Shown: positions 44,808 through 54,839 of the stretch, piece after piece | Position numbering within the stretch: the stretch's first letter is position 1 | Layout of the letters: each line of letters begins with the position of its first letter | From: Williamsia maris | Lineage (GTDB): Bacteria > Actinomycetota > Actinomycetes > Mycobacteriales > Mycobacteriaceae | Direction: 5' to 3' | DNA length: 64,000 nucleotides | Assembly: GCF_024171815.1 (NCBI RefSeq) | Contig: NZ_JAMTCJ010000001.1 | Coordinates: forward strand, 124,001-188,000 | The notes under the pieces: model-generated | What the model was told of the DNA's origin: nothing | The model's input: the letters and a program-made list of their open reading frames with translations, nothing else | Database searches by the model: none | Made by a program: the position numbers and the translations under genes

Positions 44808-46201
44808 CAACCACACCACTTCCCGTCACGTCCGACTCCGATGCGGCAGGTACCGATCTCGGGGCCCGCAGCGCCCGACACCTGTGGGGGCATTTCGCCC
44901 GCCACGGCGAGGGCATCACCCCACCGGTCATCACCCGGGGCGAGGGTGTCCGCATCTTCGACGACCGCGGACGGAGCTACATCGACGGCCTGTCGGGCCT
45001 GTTCGTGGTGCAGGTCGGCCACGGCCGGGAGGAACTCGCCCGCGCCGCCGCGAACCAGGCGCAGACCCTTGGGTTCTTCCCGCTGTGGTCCTACGCGACG
45101 CCACCCGCGATCGAACTCGCGGAGCGCTTGGCCCACTACGCCCCCGGCGACCTCAACCGCGTCTTCTTCACCACCGGCGGCGGCGAGGCGGTCGAGAGCG
45201 CGTGGAAGTTGGCCAAGAAGTACTTCAAGCTCAAGGGAAAGCCGTACAAGCACAAGGTGATCTCGCGTGCGGTCGCCTACCACGGCACCCCGCAGGGAGC
45301 GCTCGCGATCACCGGGATCCCGGCGATGAAGCAGGATTTCGAACCCCTGACCCCCGGCGCGTTCCGCGTCCCGAACACGAACATCTACCGCGCCACCGAA
45401 CACGGCGACGACCCGAAGGCGTTCGGACGCTGGGCCGCTGACCGGATCGCCGAGGCCATCGAGTTCGAGGGACCGGAGACGGTGGCCGCGGTGTTCCTCG
45501 AGCCGGTGCAGAACGCGGGCGGATGCTTCCCGCCCCCGCCCGGATACTTCGAACGGGTACGCGAGATCTGCGACGAGTACGACGTGTTGCTGGTGTCGGA
45601 CGAGGTGATCTGCGCCTTCGGACGGATCGGCTCGATGTTCGCCTGCGACGACTTCGGCTACGTCCCCGACATCATCACGTGCGCAAAGGGAATGACGTCG
45701 GGGTACTCCCCCATCGGCGCCATGATCGCCAGCGACCGACTGTTCGAGCCGTTCGACGACGGCATCACCTCGTTCGCGCACGGCTACACCTTCGGCGGAC
45801 ACCCGGTCTCGGCGGCGGTCGCGTTGGCGAACCTCGACATCTTCGAGCGCGAGGGCATCAACGACAACGTCAAGAACAATGCCGGCGCGTTCCGCTCGAC
45901 CCTGGAGCGGCTGAAGGATCTGCCGATCGTCGGCGACGTCCGCGGCGAGGGCTACTTCTACGGGATCGAACTGGTCAAGGACCAGGCGACCAAGGAGACG
46001 TTCACCGCCGACGAGTCCGAGCGGGTGCTGCGCGGGTTCCTGTCGCACGCCCTGTTCGAGGCGGGGCTCTACTGCCGCGCCGACGACCGCGGCGATCCGG
46101 TGGTGCAGCTCGCACCCCCGCTGATCTGTGGTCAGTCGGAGTTCGACGAGATCGAGCAGATCCTGCGCTCGGTGCTCACCGAGGCGTACTCGCTGATCTG
46201 A
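44804..46201 (+). CDS. class III aminotransferase (omega-amine/putrescine type)
   Basis: 465 residues, PLP fold type I class III. FFTTGGGEAVESAWKLAKKY binds the PLP phosphate; VSDEVICAFGRIGSMFACDDF carries the cofactor Asp; the Schiff-base Lys is in TCAKGMTSGYSPIG. Substrates of this group include putrescine, beta-alanine and other omega-amines with pyruvate. Coupled to the AsnC regulator. Together with the permease, oxidase and aldehyde dehydrogenase it suggests degradation of a polyamine or related amine. Confidence 0.88.
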   Translation: MTTTPLPVTSDSDAAGTDLGARSARHLWGHFARHGEGITPPVITRGEGVRIFDDRGRSYIDGLSGLFVVQVGHGREELARAAANQAQTLGFFPLWSYATPPAIELAERLAHYAPGDLNRVFFTTGGGEAVESAWKLAKKYFKLKGKPYKHKVISRAVAYHGTPQGALAITGIPAMKQDFEPLTPGAFRVPNTNIYRATEHGDDPKAFGRWAADRIAEAIEFEGPETVAAVFLEPVQNAGGCFPPPPGYFERVREICDEYDVLLVSDEVICAFGRIGSMFACDDFGYVPDIITCAKGMTSGYSPIGAMIASDRLFEPFDDGITSFAHGYTFGGHPVSAAVALANLDIFEREGINDNVKNNAGAFRSTLERLKDLPIVGDVRGEGYFYGIELVKDQATKETFTADESERVLRGFLSHALFEAGLYCRADDRGDPVVQLAPPLICGQSEFDEIEQILRSVLTEAYSLI

Positions 46202-46208
46202 GGTAGGT

Positions 46209-46295
46209 GACGGTGCCCGCCATTGCGCCTCTCGGCAGAAGGCCGCTCGTGGCGGCAAATGGGGTGGTACCCGGGGCAGTGGGTCGGGCACCGTC
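46209..46295. other. intergenic multi-stem inverted repeat element
   Basis: An outer perfect 11-bp inverted repeat (GACGGTGCCCG 46209-46219 / CGGGCACCGTC 46285-46295) encloses a 10-bp stem with two single-base bulges (46220-46229 with 46251-46262). Inside that is a small CGGC-AGAAG-GCCG hairpin. It lies 8 nt after the aminotransferase stop. It could be a terminator, a structured RNA or a miniature palindromic repeat. Confidence 0.55.
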
Positions 46296-46346
46296 ATGGG
46301 TGCTCAACCCACGTGCGCGCACCGGTATTCCGCCTACCCTGGGACC

Positions 46347-47150
46347 ATGTCCGATGCCCAGCTCCCCCTGCCCGGGACGGCCCTCGTCTTTGCCCCCACC
46401 CCGACCGACGCCGGCAGACGCGTCGTCATCTCCGCGCACGGCCTGACCTCGAGTCGTTCCGACGAGGACGCCGGCGGCATCTTCGACTGGTCTGCCGTCG
46501 ACGACGTCGACACACAGCTCGTGCGGTACGACGCACGAGGTCACGGCGAGTCCAGCGGACGCCCCGAACCGGCCGACTACGCGTGGACCACGCTGGCCGA
46601 CGACCTCCTGGCGCTGATCGACGCGGTGTCGCCGGACGCCCCGGTCGACGCCATCGGCGCCTCGATGGGAACGGCGACCATCCTGTGGGCCGCACTCCGC
46701 CGCCCCGACCGGTTCCGACGGCTGGTGCTCGCGATCCCGCCCACCGCGTGGCAGACGCGAGCCGCCCAGGTCGAGGGATATCTGGCCGCGGCGGTGATCG
46801 CGGAGCAGCACGACATCGACGCGTTCGTCGCTGCGATGGCCGAGCAGCCGCAGGCGGAGATCCTCACCGCGGGCGGATGGGCGGACGAGCCTAAGCGGCC
46901 GTCGGTGGGCATCGACCTGCTGCCGTCGGTGCTGCGCGGGGCCGCCATCTCCGATCTCCCCGACACCGCGGAGTTGGCCGGTCTGGGGCACCCGACGTTG
47001 CTCCTGCCGTGGGCCACCGACCCCGGACACCCCGTGAGCACGGCCGAGTTGCTGGCCGACACGCTGGCCGCGTCGACCCTCGAGGTCGCCGAGGACCCCG
47101 ACGCCATCCGCGGCTGGGGTCGCCGGGCCGCCGAGTTCTTACGGTCCTGA
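46347..47150 (+). CDS. alpha/beta hydrolase
   Basis: 267 residues. Nucleophile elbow GASMGT near residue 108, oxyanion region SAHGLTSSR near 30, and DARGHGESSGRPEP near 62 place it in the alpha/beta-hydrolase fold; the C-terminal TDPGHPVS is the likely catalytic His region. Substrate unknown. TACCCT (46335-46340) ends 6 nt before the ATG, the same leaderless arrangement as the SDR gene at 7802. Confidence 0.85.
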   Translation: MSDAQLPLPGTALVFAPTPTDAGRRVVISAHGLTSSRSDEDAGGIFDWSAVDDVDTQLVRYDARGHGESSGRPEPADYAWTTLADDLLALIDAVSPDAPVDAIGASMGTATILWAALRRPDRFRRLVLAIPPTAWQTRAAQVEGYLAAAVIAEQHDIDAFVAAMAEQPQAEILTAGGWADEPKRPSVGIDLLPSVLRGAAISDLPDTAELAGLGHPTLLLPWATDPGHPVSTAELLADTLAASTLEVAEDPDAIRGWGRRAAEFLRS

Positions 47151-47192
47151 TATACCGGGTTTGCGTTCGTTCGCGCGGTACGTTCGACAGCA

Positions 47193-48494
47193 ATGTCCCC
47201 GGTCTCGCACTCGTTCCGCGTTCTCGTCGCGTCCGCCCTGCTCGCGGCGTGTGTCGCGGTCGGGGCACCCGCCCAGGCCGACCCCGTGGTCGCGACCCCC
47301 GATGTCGCCGCGCCCTCCACCCCGAACACCGAACGCTGTCCGTACCGGTCGCAGCCCGCGGCCGCGGTCGATTCCTCGGAGGTGCCACCGGCCGGCCAGG
47401 CCGCCCCCGCGCCGCTGCCGGTCCCCGATCCCACGGTCGGAGGTGAGCGACTCTCGGCGTGTGGCGTCGTGACGGCCGGGTCACCGAATGCCATCCCGCG
47501 TGGCATCACCTCGGCCGGCTGGCTCGTCGCCGACGCCGGATCGGGCGCGGTCCTCGCGGCCAAGGACCCGCACGGTCGCTACCGACCGGCCAGCACCATC
47601 AAGACCCTGCTGGCGTTGGTCGCGCTCGACGAACTCGACCTCGACAAGGTCGTCATCGGGACGCGGGAGGACTACGGCATGGAGGGTGACTCCGCAGGCA
47701 TCGGTCCCGGCGGCACCTACACCGTGCGGCAGTTGTTGCAGGGCCTGCTGATGGTGTCGGGAAACGACTGCGCCAACGCCCTCGCCCGCGAACTGGGCGG
47801 TTACGACGTCGCCGTCGGCAAGATGAACGAGATGGCGCACGACCTCGGCGCCGAGGACACCCGCGCCGCGTCGCCGTCCGGCCTCGACGCCCCCGGGATG
47901 AGTACGTCGCCCTACGATCTGGCCCTCGTCTTCCGTGCGGCGCTGAAGAACTCGACGTTCCGCGAGCTCGTGTCGAACGTGAGCGCGCCGTTCCCGGGAT
48001 ACCCGAAACTCGCCGACGTCCCCGGCGACAAGGATCATCCCGGGTATCTGATGCAGACGCAGAACCGACTGTTGCTCGACCAGTACCCCGGCACGATCGG
48101 CGGGAAGACCGGTTACACCGACGATGCCCGTAAGACGTTCGTCGGCGCGGTCGAGCGGGACGGCCGGAGCCTGATCGTGGTGCAGATGTACGGCCTCAAC
48201 GAGGCCGGCGATTCGTACTGGGATCAGGCGAAGGCGCTACTGGACCTCGGATTCGCAACCGGCGCACAGGCGTCGGTGGGGACACTGGTGTCGGGCCCCG
48301 CGGGTGCCGGCGCGTCGACCTCGCCGTCGGCGTCTGCCGGCGCGGACCGGTCGGGGAATCTGGCGTACCCCTCGTCCCCCGACGGGCCCGGCGGTTCGGA
48401 CTGGACCGACCGACTGCTGTTCGGCGGTATCGGAGTACTCGTCGTGATCGGTCTGGTCTACGCCGCGATCCGCGTCAACCGCCGCTCCCACTGA
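47193..48494 (+). CDS. dacB1: D-alanyl-D-alanine carboxypeptidase (S11 family, DacB1-like)
   Basis: 433 residues. Signal peptide to about residue 29 (ending AQA), then a proline/alanine-rich linker, then the penicillin-binding domain: SxxK as ASTIK near 130, SGND near 190 and KTG near 305. A C-terminal transmembrane helix (LLFGGIGVLVVIGLVYAAI) with an Arg-rich tail anchors it. It trims peptidoglycan pentapeptides. TACGTT (47179-47184) ends 8 nt before the ATG. Orthologue of Rv3330. Confidence 0.9.
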   Translation: MSPVSHSFRVLVASALLAACVAVGAPAQADPVVATPDVAAPSTPNTERCPYRSQPAAAVDSSEVPPAGQAAPAPLPVPDPTVGGERLSACGVVTAGSPNAIPRGITSAGWLVADAGSGAVLAAKDPHGRYRPASTIKTLLALVALDELDLDKVVIGTREDYGMEGDSAGIGPGGTYTVRQLLQGLLMVSGNDCANALARELGGYDVAVGKMNEMAHDLGAEDTRAASPSGLDAPGMSTSPYDLALVFRAALKNSTFRELVSNVSAPFPGYPKLADVPGDKDHPGYLMQTQNRLLLDQYPGTIGGKTGYTDDARKTFVGAVERDGRSLIVVQMYGLNEAGDSYWDQAKALLDLGFATGAQASVGTLVSGPAGAGASTSPSASAGADRSGNLAYPSSPDGPGGSDWTDRLLFGGIGVLVVIGLVYAAIRVNRRSH

Positions 48495-48507
48495 GCGGCG
48501 CTGACAG

Positions 48508-49575
48508 CTACCTCCGGCGCGAGCGGAACCGCGAGAACGTCAGCGCCGCAACCGCACCGGCGGCGATCGACGCCGCGACGGCGGTGGGCGACGGCTCCGG
48601 TCGGACCACCACGGTCGGCGCGATGGTGACGGGGTCGGGGACCGCCGTCTGCTCGAAGCGGGCGTTCGCCTCGTCGGTGGCCGCCCAGGCCGTGGCGAAC
48701 AGGATGATGCGGGTGGTGAAGAACGCGAACACCATGATGCCGATGATCGGGCCGAAGGTCGCGCCCGCGGGGCCGCTGGTGACGCCCTTGAGGTAGAAGG
48801 TCGCGATGAACTTGAAGACCTCGAAGACGACGGCGGTGAGCAGACCCGCCTTGACCGCGTTGCGGTACGGCAGCGGGATCCGCGGCAGCCGCGCGATGAC
48901 CCAGGTGAACAGCAGCGTCGAGGCGGCGAGTGAGACCACGATCGACAGCACCCGGATCAGGATGGACACACCTGGCAGGTGGTCGAGATTGACCAGCTCG
49001 AGGAGCTTGGTGGTCAGGCCACTGCCCGCGAGCGCGGACAGTCCGAACGACACCACCAGGGCCACGAACAGTCCGAGCAGCGCTCCGAGGTCACCGACCT
49101 TGGTCTTGACGAACGACGACGACGGCGGCTCGGTCCCCCACTGCACGGTCAGCGCGTTGCGCAGGTTCGCCATCCACCCGAGGCCGGAGTAGATCGCGAG
49201 AACCAGCCCGATGACACCGATCGACGCACGCGACGAGATGGCCTGGTCCATCAGGTCCTGTAGCTGGTTGCCCATGTCGCCCTGGACCGAGTCGGCGATC
49301 TTGTTCTTCGCGTCGTCGAGAAGGCCGGGGCTCGCCGTGAACACGAAGCCGGCCGCGGCGAACCCGATCATCAGCAGCGGGAACAGCGCCAGGATGCTGA
49401 AGTACGTCGCACCCGCGGCGAAGAAGTCGCCCTTGCTGCTCTGATAGCGGCCGCCTGCGCGGACCAGATGGTCCAGCCACGGATACCTCGCCCGCAACGT
49501 CTCCAGGCGGGATGGTGTGTCGTCGGAGGACTCCGCGGTCTCGGGGGTCGTGGTCTTCTGCGTGTCGGCCATCAT
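48508..49575 (-). CDS. YihY/BrkB family integral membrane protein
   Basis: 355 residues, about six transmembrane segments. GATYFSILALFPLLMIGFA near residue 57 is the family hallmark, and YSGLGWMANLRNALTVQWG follows. The N-terminus is hydrophilic and the C-terminus has a helix then RFRSRRR. Starts at 49575 or 49572 are both ATG; GGGAGCG precedes them. Downstream of trpS in the same direction, as Rv3335c-Rv3336c. Paralogue of the gene at 32714-33688. Confidence 0.88.
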   Translation of the reverse strand: MMADTQKTTTPETAESSDDTPSRLETLRARYPWLDHLVRAGGRYQSSKGDFFAAGATYFSILALFPLLMIGFAAAGFVFTASPGLLDDAKNKIADSVQGDMGNQLQDLMDQAISSRASIGVIGLVLAIYSGLGWMANLRNALTVQWGTEPPSSSFVKTKVGDLGALLGLFVALVVSFGLSALAGSGLTTKLLELVNLDHLPGVSILIRVLSIVVSLAASTLLFTWVIARLPRIPLPYRNAVKAGLLTAVVFEVFKFIATFYLKGVTSGPAGATFGPIIGIMVFAFFTTRIILFATAWAATDEANARFEQTAVPDPVTIAPTVVVRPEPSPTAVAASIAAGAVAALTFSRFRSRRR

Positions 49576-49620
49576 CGCTCCCTGCTCGTCGGCGGGTGGG
49601 CTGCTGCGTGCCTCACCGAG

Positions 49621-50661
<1,041 letters not shown>

Positions 50662-51489
50662 TCAGGCGTACTCGACGGTGACCGGCGCGTGGTCGGACCA
50701 GCGCCGGTCGTAGGCCTCCGCCCGCTCCACGCGTGTCGAGGTCGCGAGCTTCGCCGCCGCCGCGTTGGCCAGGTGGTAGTCGATCCGCCAGCCCGAATCG
50801 TTGTCGAAGGCCTTGCCGCGCCACGACCACCACGAATACGGTCCCGGCTCGTCACCGCTCAGCGAGCGCACCACATCGGTCCACCGACCGGAGAGCAGGT
50901 CGGCGATCCACTGCCTCTCCTCGGGGAGGAACCCGGGGCTCTTCGAGTTCGTCTTCCAGGCCTTCAGATCGAGCTCGGTGTGTGCGATGTTCCAGTCGCC
51001 GCCCACGACGACCGCACGGCGTTTGCGCGCGGCCGTGTCGAGGTGTGCGGCGAACGAGTCCATGAACCGGAACTTGTCGTCCCGCTTGGGTCCGTCGGAG
51101 GCGCCTTTGGGCAGGTACAACGACCCCAGGGTGAGCGGGGGTCGGTCGTCGGCGGCGGCGAAATCCGCCTCCAGGTACCGGCCGGTGTGATCGAACTCGT
51201 CATCACCGAATCCCCGGCGCACCGCGGTGGGTGCGACGGTGCTCAACACCCCGACACCGGCGTGGCCCTTGACCGAGGAGTCGACCATCGACAGGTGCCA
51301 GCCGTCGTCGAGGGCCGGGGCCAGGGCCTCACGGGCCTGCTCCTCGGTGGCGCGGATCTCCTGCATCAGCACGAAGCGCACGCCCGTCGGCGCACCCAAC
51401 CAGGGCAACATCCCGGGGTTGTGCGGATTGCGTTCCTTGACCGCGGCGCGGACGCCGTTGACGTTGGCTGTGGTGATCGTGAAGGGCAC
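50662..51489 (-). CDS. xthA: exodeoxyribonuclease III family AP endonuclease
   Basis: 275 residues of the endonuclease/exonuclease/phosphatase fold. N-terminal TANVNGVRAAV, catalytic Glu in LMQEIRAT, YLPKGAS, GGDWNIAHTELDL, WRIDYHLAN and the C-terminal WSDHAPVTVEY are all present. Repairs abasic sites and removes 3' blocks. Upstream of trpS in the same orientation. A TAGTCT -10 (plus-strand 51497-51502) ends 7 nt before the GTG start. Confidence 0.93.
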   Translation of the reverse strand: MPFTITTANVNGVRAAVKERNPHNPGMLPWLGAPTGVRFVLMQEIRATEEQAREALAPALDDGWHLSMVDSSVKGHAGVGVLSTVAPTAVRRGFGDDEFDHTGRYLEADFAAADDRPPLTLGSLYLPKGASDGPKRDDKFRFMDSFAAHLDTAARKRRAVVVGGDWNIAHTELDLKAWKTNSKSPGFLPEERQWIADLLSGRWTDVVRSLSGDEPGPYSWWSWRGKAFDNDSGWRIDYHLANAAAAKLATSTRVERAEAYDRRWSDHAPVTVEYA

Positions 51490-51499
51490 GGCCGCGAGA

Positions 51500-52756
51500 C
51501 TAGTGGACGCCTACCGGCGTATCGATTTCGGCCGCAACGGAGTTCGCCTTGTCCGTGGTGCGCCGCTGCGCGAACACCGCCACCGCGAGCATGACCAGCC
51601 CGGCGACCCCGAGCCCCGCCCCGAGCACCGACGGCGCGCGATAGCCGAACCCGCCTGCGATGACCAGACCACCGAGCCACGCGCCGCCGGCGTTGGCGAC
51701 GTTGAGCGCCGAGTGGTTCAGAGCGGCGGCCAGGGTCTGGGCGTCGTCGGCGACATCCATGAGTCGGGTCTGCAGGGCCGGCACCAACGCCGAGCCGGTC
51801 ACGCCGACGACGAAGACCAGGACCAGCGCAGTCCAGACGTTGCCCGCCACGGCGACGAACGCCAGCAGGGCGACGACGATCGAGACCAGTCCGGCCACGA
51901 GGGTCCCGACGACGTTGCGGTCGGCGAGCGCTCCGCCGACGATGTTGCCCACGACCATGCCGATCCCGAACAGCATCAGCGCGATCGGGACGAGTCCACC
52001 GGGTAGTCCGGAGACGTCGGTCAGGGTGGTGTGGATGTAGGTGTAGAACGCGAACATGCCGCCGAAACCGACGATCCCGATCAGCAGGGTGAACCACACC
52101 TGCGGGCGGGCGAGGGCGCCGAGCTCGGTCATCGGGTTGCTCATGGTCATGCCCGTGAGCGGGGGCAGGTAGCGGATCAGCGCCGCGATGGTGAGCAGTC
52201 CGATGACGACGACGACACCGAACGCGGTCCGCCAGCCGAGGGAGTCGCCGAGCCAGGTCGCGGCCGGGACACCGACCACGTTGGCGACCGACAGGCCCAT
52301 CATCACCTGGCCGACGGCCTTGGCGCGGCTGCCCGCACCGGCGAGGTGGGCCGCGACCAGCGCGGCGACACCGAAGTACGCACCGTGCGGCAGACCCGCG
52401 ACGAACCGGGCCGCCATCAACGTCCCGTAGGTGGGCGCGAAGACCGTCGCGGCGTTGCCCACGACGAACGCGACCATGAGTGCGATGAGCAGGGTCCGTC
52501 GGGACATCCGTGCGGTCGCTGCGGCGATCAGGGGTGCGCCCACGACCACGCCGAGCGCGTACGCGGAGATGACGTGGCCGGCAGTGGGTTCGCTGATGTC
52601 GAGCGAACCGGCGATGTTGGGGAGCAGTCCCATCGACACGAACTCGGTGGTTCCGATGCCGAAGCCGCCGAGGGCCAGCGCGAGGATCGCGACCCGTCGG
52701 GTGCGGGTCACCGCCGCAGAGGTCGAGTCGGCGTCGGTGTGCAGCGCGGTGGTCAT
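51500..52756 (-). CDS. MFS transporter, drug/sugar exporter (AraJ/YdhP-like)
   Basis: 418 residues with 12 predicted transmembrane helices. GIGTTEFVSMGLLPNIA in helix 1 and AATARMSRRTLLIAL (motif A-like loop) near residue 83 place it with the DHA1 12-TMS exporters. AGLPHGAYFGVAALVAAHL in helix 4 resembles motif C. Likely drug or metabolite efflux; substrate unknown. It lies 11 nt upstream of xthA in the same direction. Confidence 0.87.
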   Translation of the reverse strand: MTTALHTDADSTSAAVTRTRRVAILALALGGFGIGTTEFVSMGLLPNIAGSLDISEPTAGHVISAYALGVVVGAPLIAAATARMSRRTLLIALMVAFVVGNAATVFAPTYGTLMAARFVAGLPHGAYFGVAALVAAHLAGAGSRAKAVGQVMMGLSVANVVGVPAATWLGDSLGWRTAFGVVVVIGLLTIAALIRYLPPLTGMTMSNPMTELGALARPQVWFTLLIGIVGFGGMFAFYTYIHTTLTDVSGLPGGLVPIALMLFGIGMVVGNIVGGALADRNVVGTLVAGLVSIVVALLAFVAVAGNVWTALVLVFVVGVTGSALVPALQTRLMDVADDAQTLAAALNHSALNVANAGGAWLGGLVIAGGFGYRAPSVLGAGLGVAGLVMLAVAVFAQRRTTDKANSVAAEIDTPVGVH

Positions 52757-52902
52757 GGCGCAGTCCTTTCACACAGGATGAACCGTCAGGTCCGCTTGCG
52801 ATGAGAGGGCGCACACCAGCGGGCGCCACGAGTCACCTCAACGGCCGACCGTGTGAGAAAGATTCCGTAGAGGCGGGTGAGTTGCTTCACACCCGGCCCG
52901 GT

Positions 52903-54357
52903 TCAGGATGCGGCAGCGGCGCCGGTGTCGGAGTCGTGAGTGGTCGACGACTGGTCCGGGTGGGAGGTGGGCGACGGCGTGTTCGTCGTGCGGTCGGGGG
53001 TCGCGCTCGACGGCGACGGCTTCGCCGAGCTCGACGGGGCGGGAGACGGCCGGAACCTCGTGAGGACCTCACCGAGCCGGTGCTGCACGGCTGTACGCAG
53101 AGGACCGGTAGGGGTGCTGCTCGGGGGCGGGGTCGTCGGGCGCGGGGTCGCCGGGCTCGGGTCGACGTTCGAGGTCACCTCAGGCGGCATGGGCGTCGTC
53201 GGGGGGTCAGCGTTCGCGGCGGGACCCTGAACGGGTGCGGTGGCGGGCACATCGCCGACGACGCGGTCCCGGACGACCGCGGTCCAGTCGGCGACGAACC
53301 GGACCGGGAACCGGGCGATCCCACGAAGGGAGACGAGCAACCGCGCCTGCGATGCCGGGTCGCCCCGGAGCGCGGTACCGATCGTCAGGAGATCGGGGAG
53401 CGTCGCCCCGTGGCCCAGGTCCGGGTATTGCAGCCCCCTGGCCTGGAAGAACGCGACCACCGGTGCAAACCGCGCCAGTTCGGGGTACCCGAGCGGAATG
53501 TAGAAGGTGGGTACGCCGTCGAGGGCATGCACCCCGACGCCGGCGAGCAGGATCGACAAGGCCGTCGGCCTCGCCATCAGGACCGATCCGGTGGGCATGG
53601 CACCGTGTCCGAGAGCCGTGGGGTCCGCCATGTACTGGCCGTACTCGAAATGCTTGGTCCCGAACCCGAGCAGGGCGTCGATGGCACCGAGTGGATCGTG
53701 CAGCGGGTCGGGTAGATCGCAGATGGGGTCCCCGTCGACACACACGTCGAGTACGGGGATGTCTCCGTATCCTCCGGGTCCTCGCGGTCCGCGCATACCG
53801 AGGCCCGGAATGACGCCGATCATCGACAACTCGACTCCGCGCCCTCGTGCATCGCCGGTCCGCCGCGGATCGGAGTACAGCTCACCGGACACGATCGGTG
53901 CACCCTGGCTGTCGCGGGTTGCGACCGATGAGTGCGGGTCGGTGGCGAGCGCGTGCAGTTCATCGCCGGCGATGGCCGCGCCCTGCGAGTAACCCACGAT
54001 GACGACCGGGCTCTCTGCGCACCCGGAAGTGGCCCGGTAGCTGACCACACCGTCGTGCACGGCTGTGCGGCCGGCGGCCGCGCTCGCCGCATAGGAGGTC
54101 GCGCCCAATGGCCACACCGTCGCGGGGTAATTCACGTGCTCGACGTCGTAACCGGGGTAGCGCCCGGCTATCTCCCTGGTGTGGTAATTCGACGGGTCAT
54201 CATTTGTTCCGTCGACGATGAACACTTTTCCCGACGTCGGGCAGGTGGAGTGCTGGGTATCCGCTGCGGACGCCACATCCGCCTGGAACAGCACCAACAC
54301 GGCCGGTATCGACACAGACAGAACGGCGAGCGCGAGTCGAGCCTGCAGGATTCTCAC
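52903..54357 (-). CDS. secreted cutinase-family esterase with long low-complexity tail
   Basis: 484 residues from GTG 54357. Signal peptide about 1-32 (to DVASA). The hydrolase domain has GYSQGA (nucleophile Ser), CVDGDPICD with the catalytic Asp between two cysteines, and KHFEYGQY with the likely His, the cutinase/Culp arrangement also seen in PE-PPE hydrolase domains. From about residue 385 the chain is a Pro/Ser/Thr-rich tail. Predicted lipid or ester hydrolase in the cell envelope. The tail is probably unstructured. Confidence 0.83.
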   Translation of the reverse strand: MRILQARLALAVLSVSIPAVLVLFQADVASAADTQHSTCPTSGKVFIVDGTNDDPSNYHTREIAGRYPGYDVEHVNYPATVWPLGATSYAASAAAGRTAVHDGVVSYRATSGCAESPVVIVGYSQGAAIAGDELHALATDPHSSVATRDSQGAPIVSGELYSDPRRTGDARGRGVELSMIGVIPGLGMRGPRGPGGYGDIPVLDVCVDGDPICDLPDPLHDPLGAIDALLGFGTKHFEYGQYMADPTALGHGAMPTGSVLMARPTALSILLAGVGVHALDGVPTFYIPLGYPELARFAPVVAFFQARGLQYPDLGHGATLPDLLTIGTALRGDPASQARLLVSLRGIARFPVRFVADWTAVVRDRVVGDVPATAPVQGPAANADPPTTPMPPEVTSNVDPSPATPRPTTPPPSSTPTGPLRTAVQHRLGEVLTRFRPSPAPSSSAKPSPSSATPDRTTNTPSPTSHPDQSSTTHDSDTGAAAAS

Positions 54358-54648
54358 TACGGAAACCACTTTCCTACGGTGCCGGGTACGAGCACCCGTG
54401 ATTCCCGAGAATATGGCCTCGCGCCATTGTGTGAAATCGTTCGAACGCGCGAACAATCAGCGCGAACAATACACACATGAAAGCATTGAATGTATTTTCG
54501 CTAACATTCTTCTCCACTCGACGCGAGGTCGTGGCGACCCCCTCCGCACCGACCTCCTCGACCGTTGGAATGCAAGGCAGCGGGCGGTTGCGATCGGGGT
54601 GCGTCAGAGCCTTCCGTCCGTGAATTCCCGGTGTTATATCCTTGACGC
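54358..54648. repeat. AT-richer gap with direct and inverted repeats
   Basis: No convincing gene. An 11-bp direct repeat GCGCGAACAAT occurs at 54447-54457 and 54460-54470, and GAATGT...ACATTC (54489-54510) forms an inverted repeat. Local base composition is clearly AT-richer than its surroundings at about 54410-54515. A 48-codon open frame from ATG 54478 has no supporting signals. Confidence 0.45.
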
Positions 54649-54650
54649 CA

Positions 54651-54770
54651 GGTCATGAGTGTCAGCGACAAGCCCCGGCTAGCTGATCGGCAACCCTCCA
54701 ACCGCGGTGGGGTGCTCCGGGTGATTGACCGGGTTGTGGACGCCCACCGCACGCGGTGGGGCCACGGCAA
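54651..54770 (+). promoter_or_regulatory. SAM-IV-type riboswitch upstream of metY
   Basis: The segment beginning GGTCATGAGTGTCAGCGACA and continuing through AAGCCCCGGCTAGCTG, CGGCAACCCTCC and AACCGCGGTGGGGTGCTCCG closes with a P1 3' strand TGACC at about 54726-54730. This is the conserved SAM-IV core, with the downstream pseudoknot region to about 54770. It lies 70 nt before metY and should repress metY-metX when SAM is abundant. Confidence 0.88.
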
Positions 54771-54839
54771 GCGCGGGTCCGAAGGTCGGACCCACATCGG
54801 GCACTGTTGCCCGGCCGACCGAAAGAGAGCTCCTTTCAG

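Noticed and set aside
54440-54460. LexA/SOS box at TCGAACGCGCGAAC
   Set aside because: The right half-site does not match the GTTCGA half of the actinobacterial TCGAAC-N4-GTTCGA consensus.
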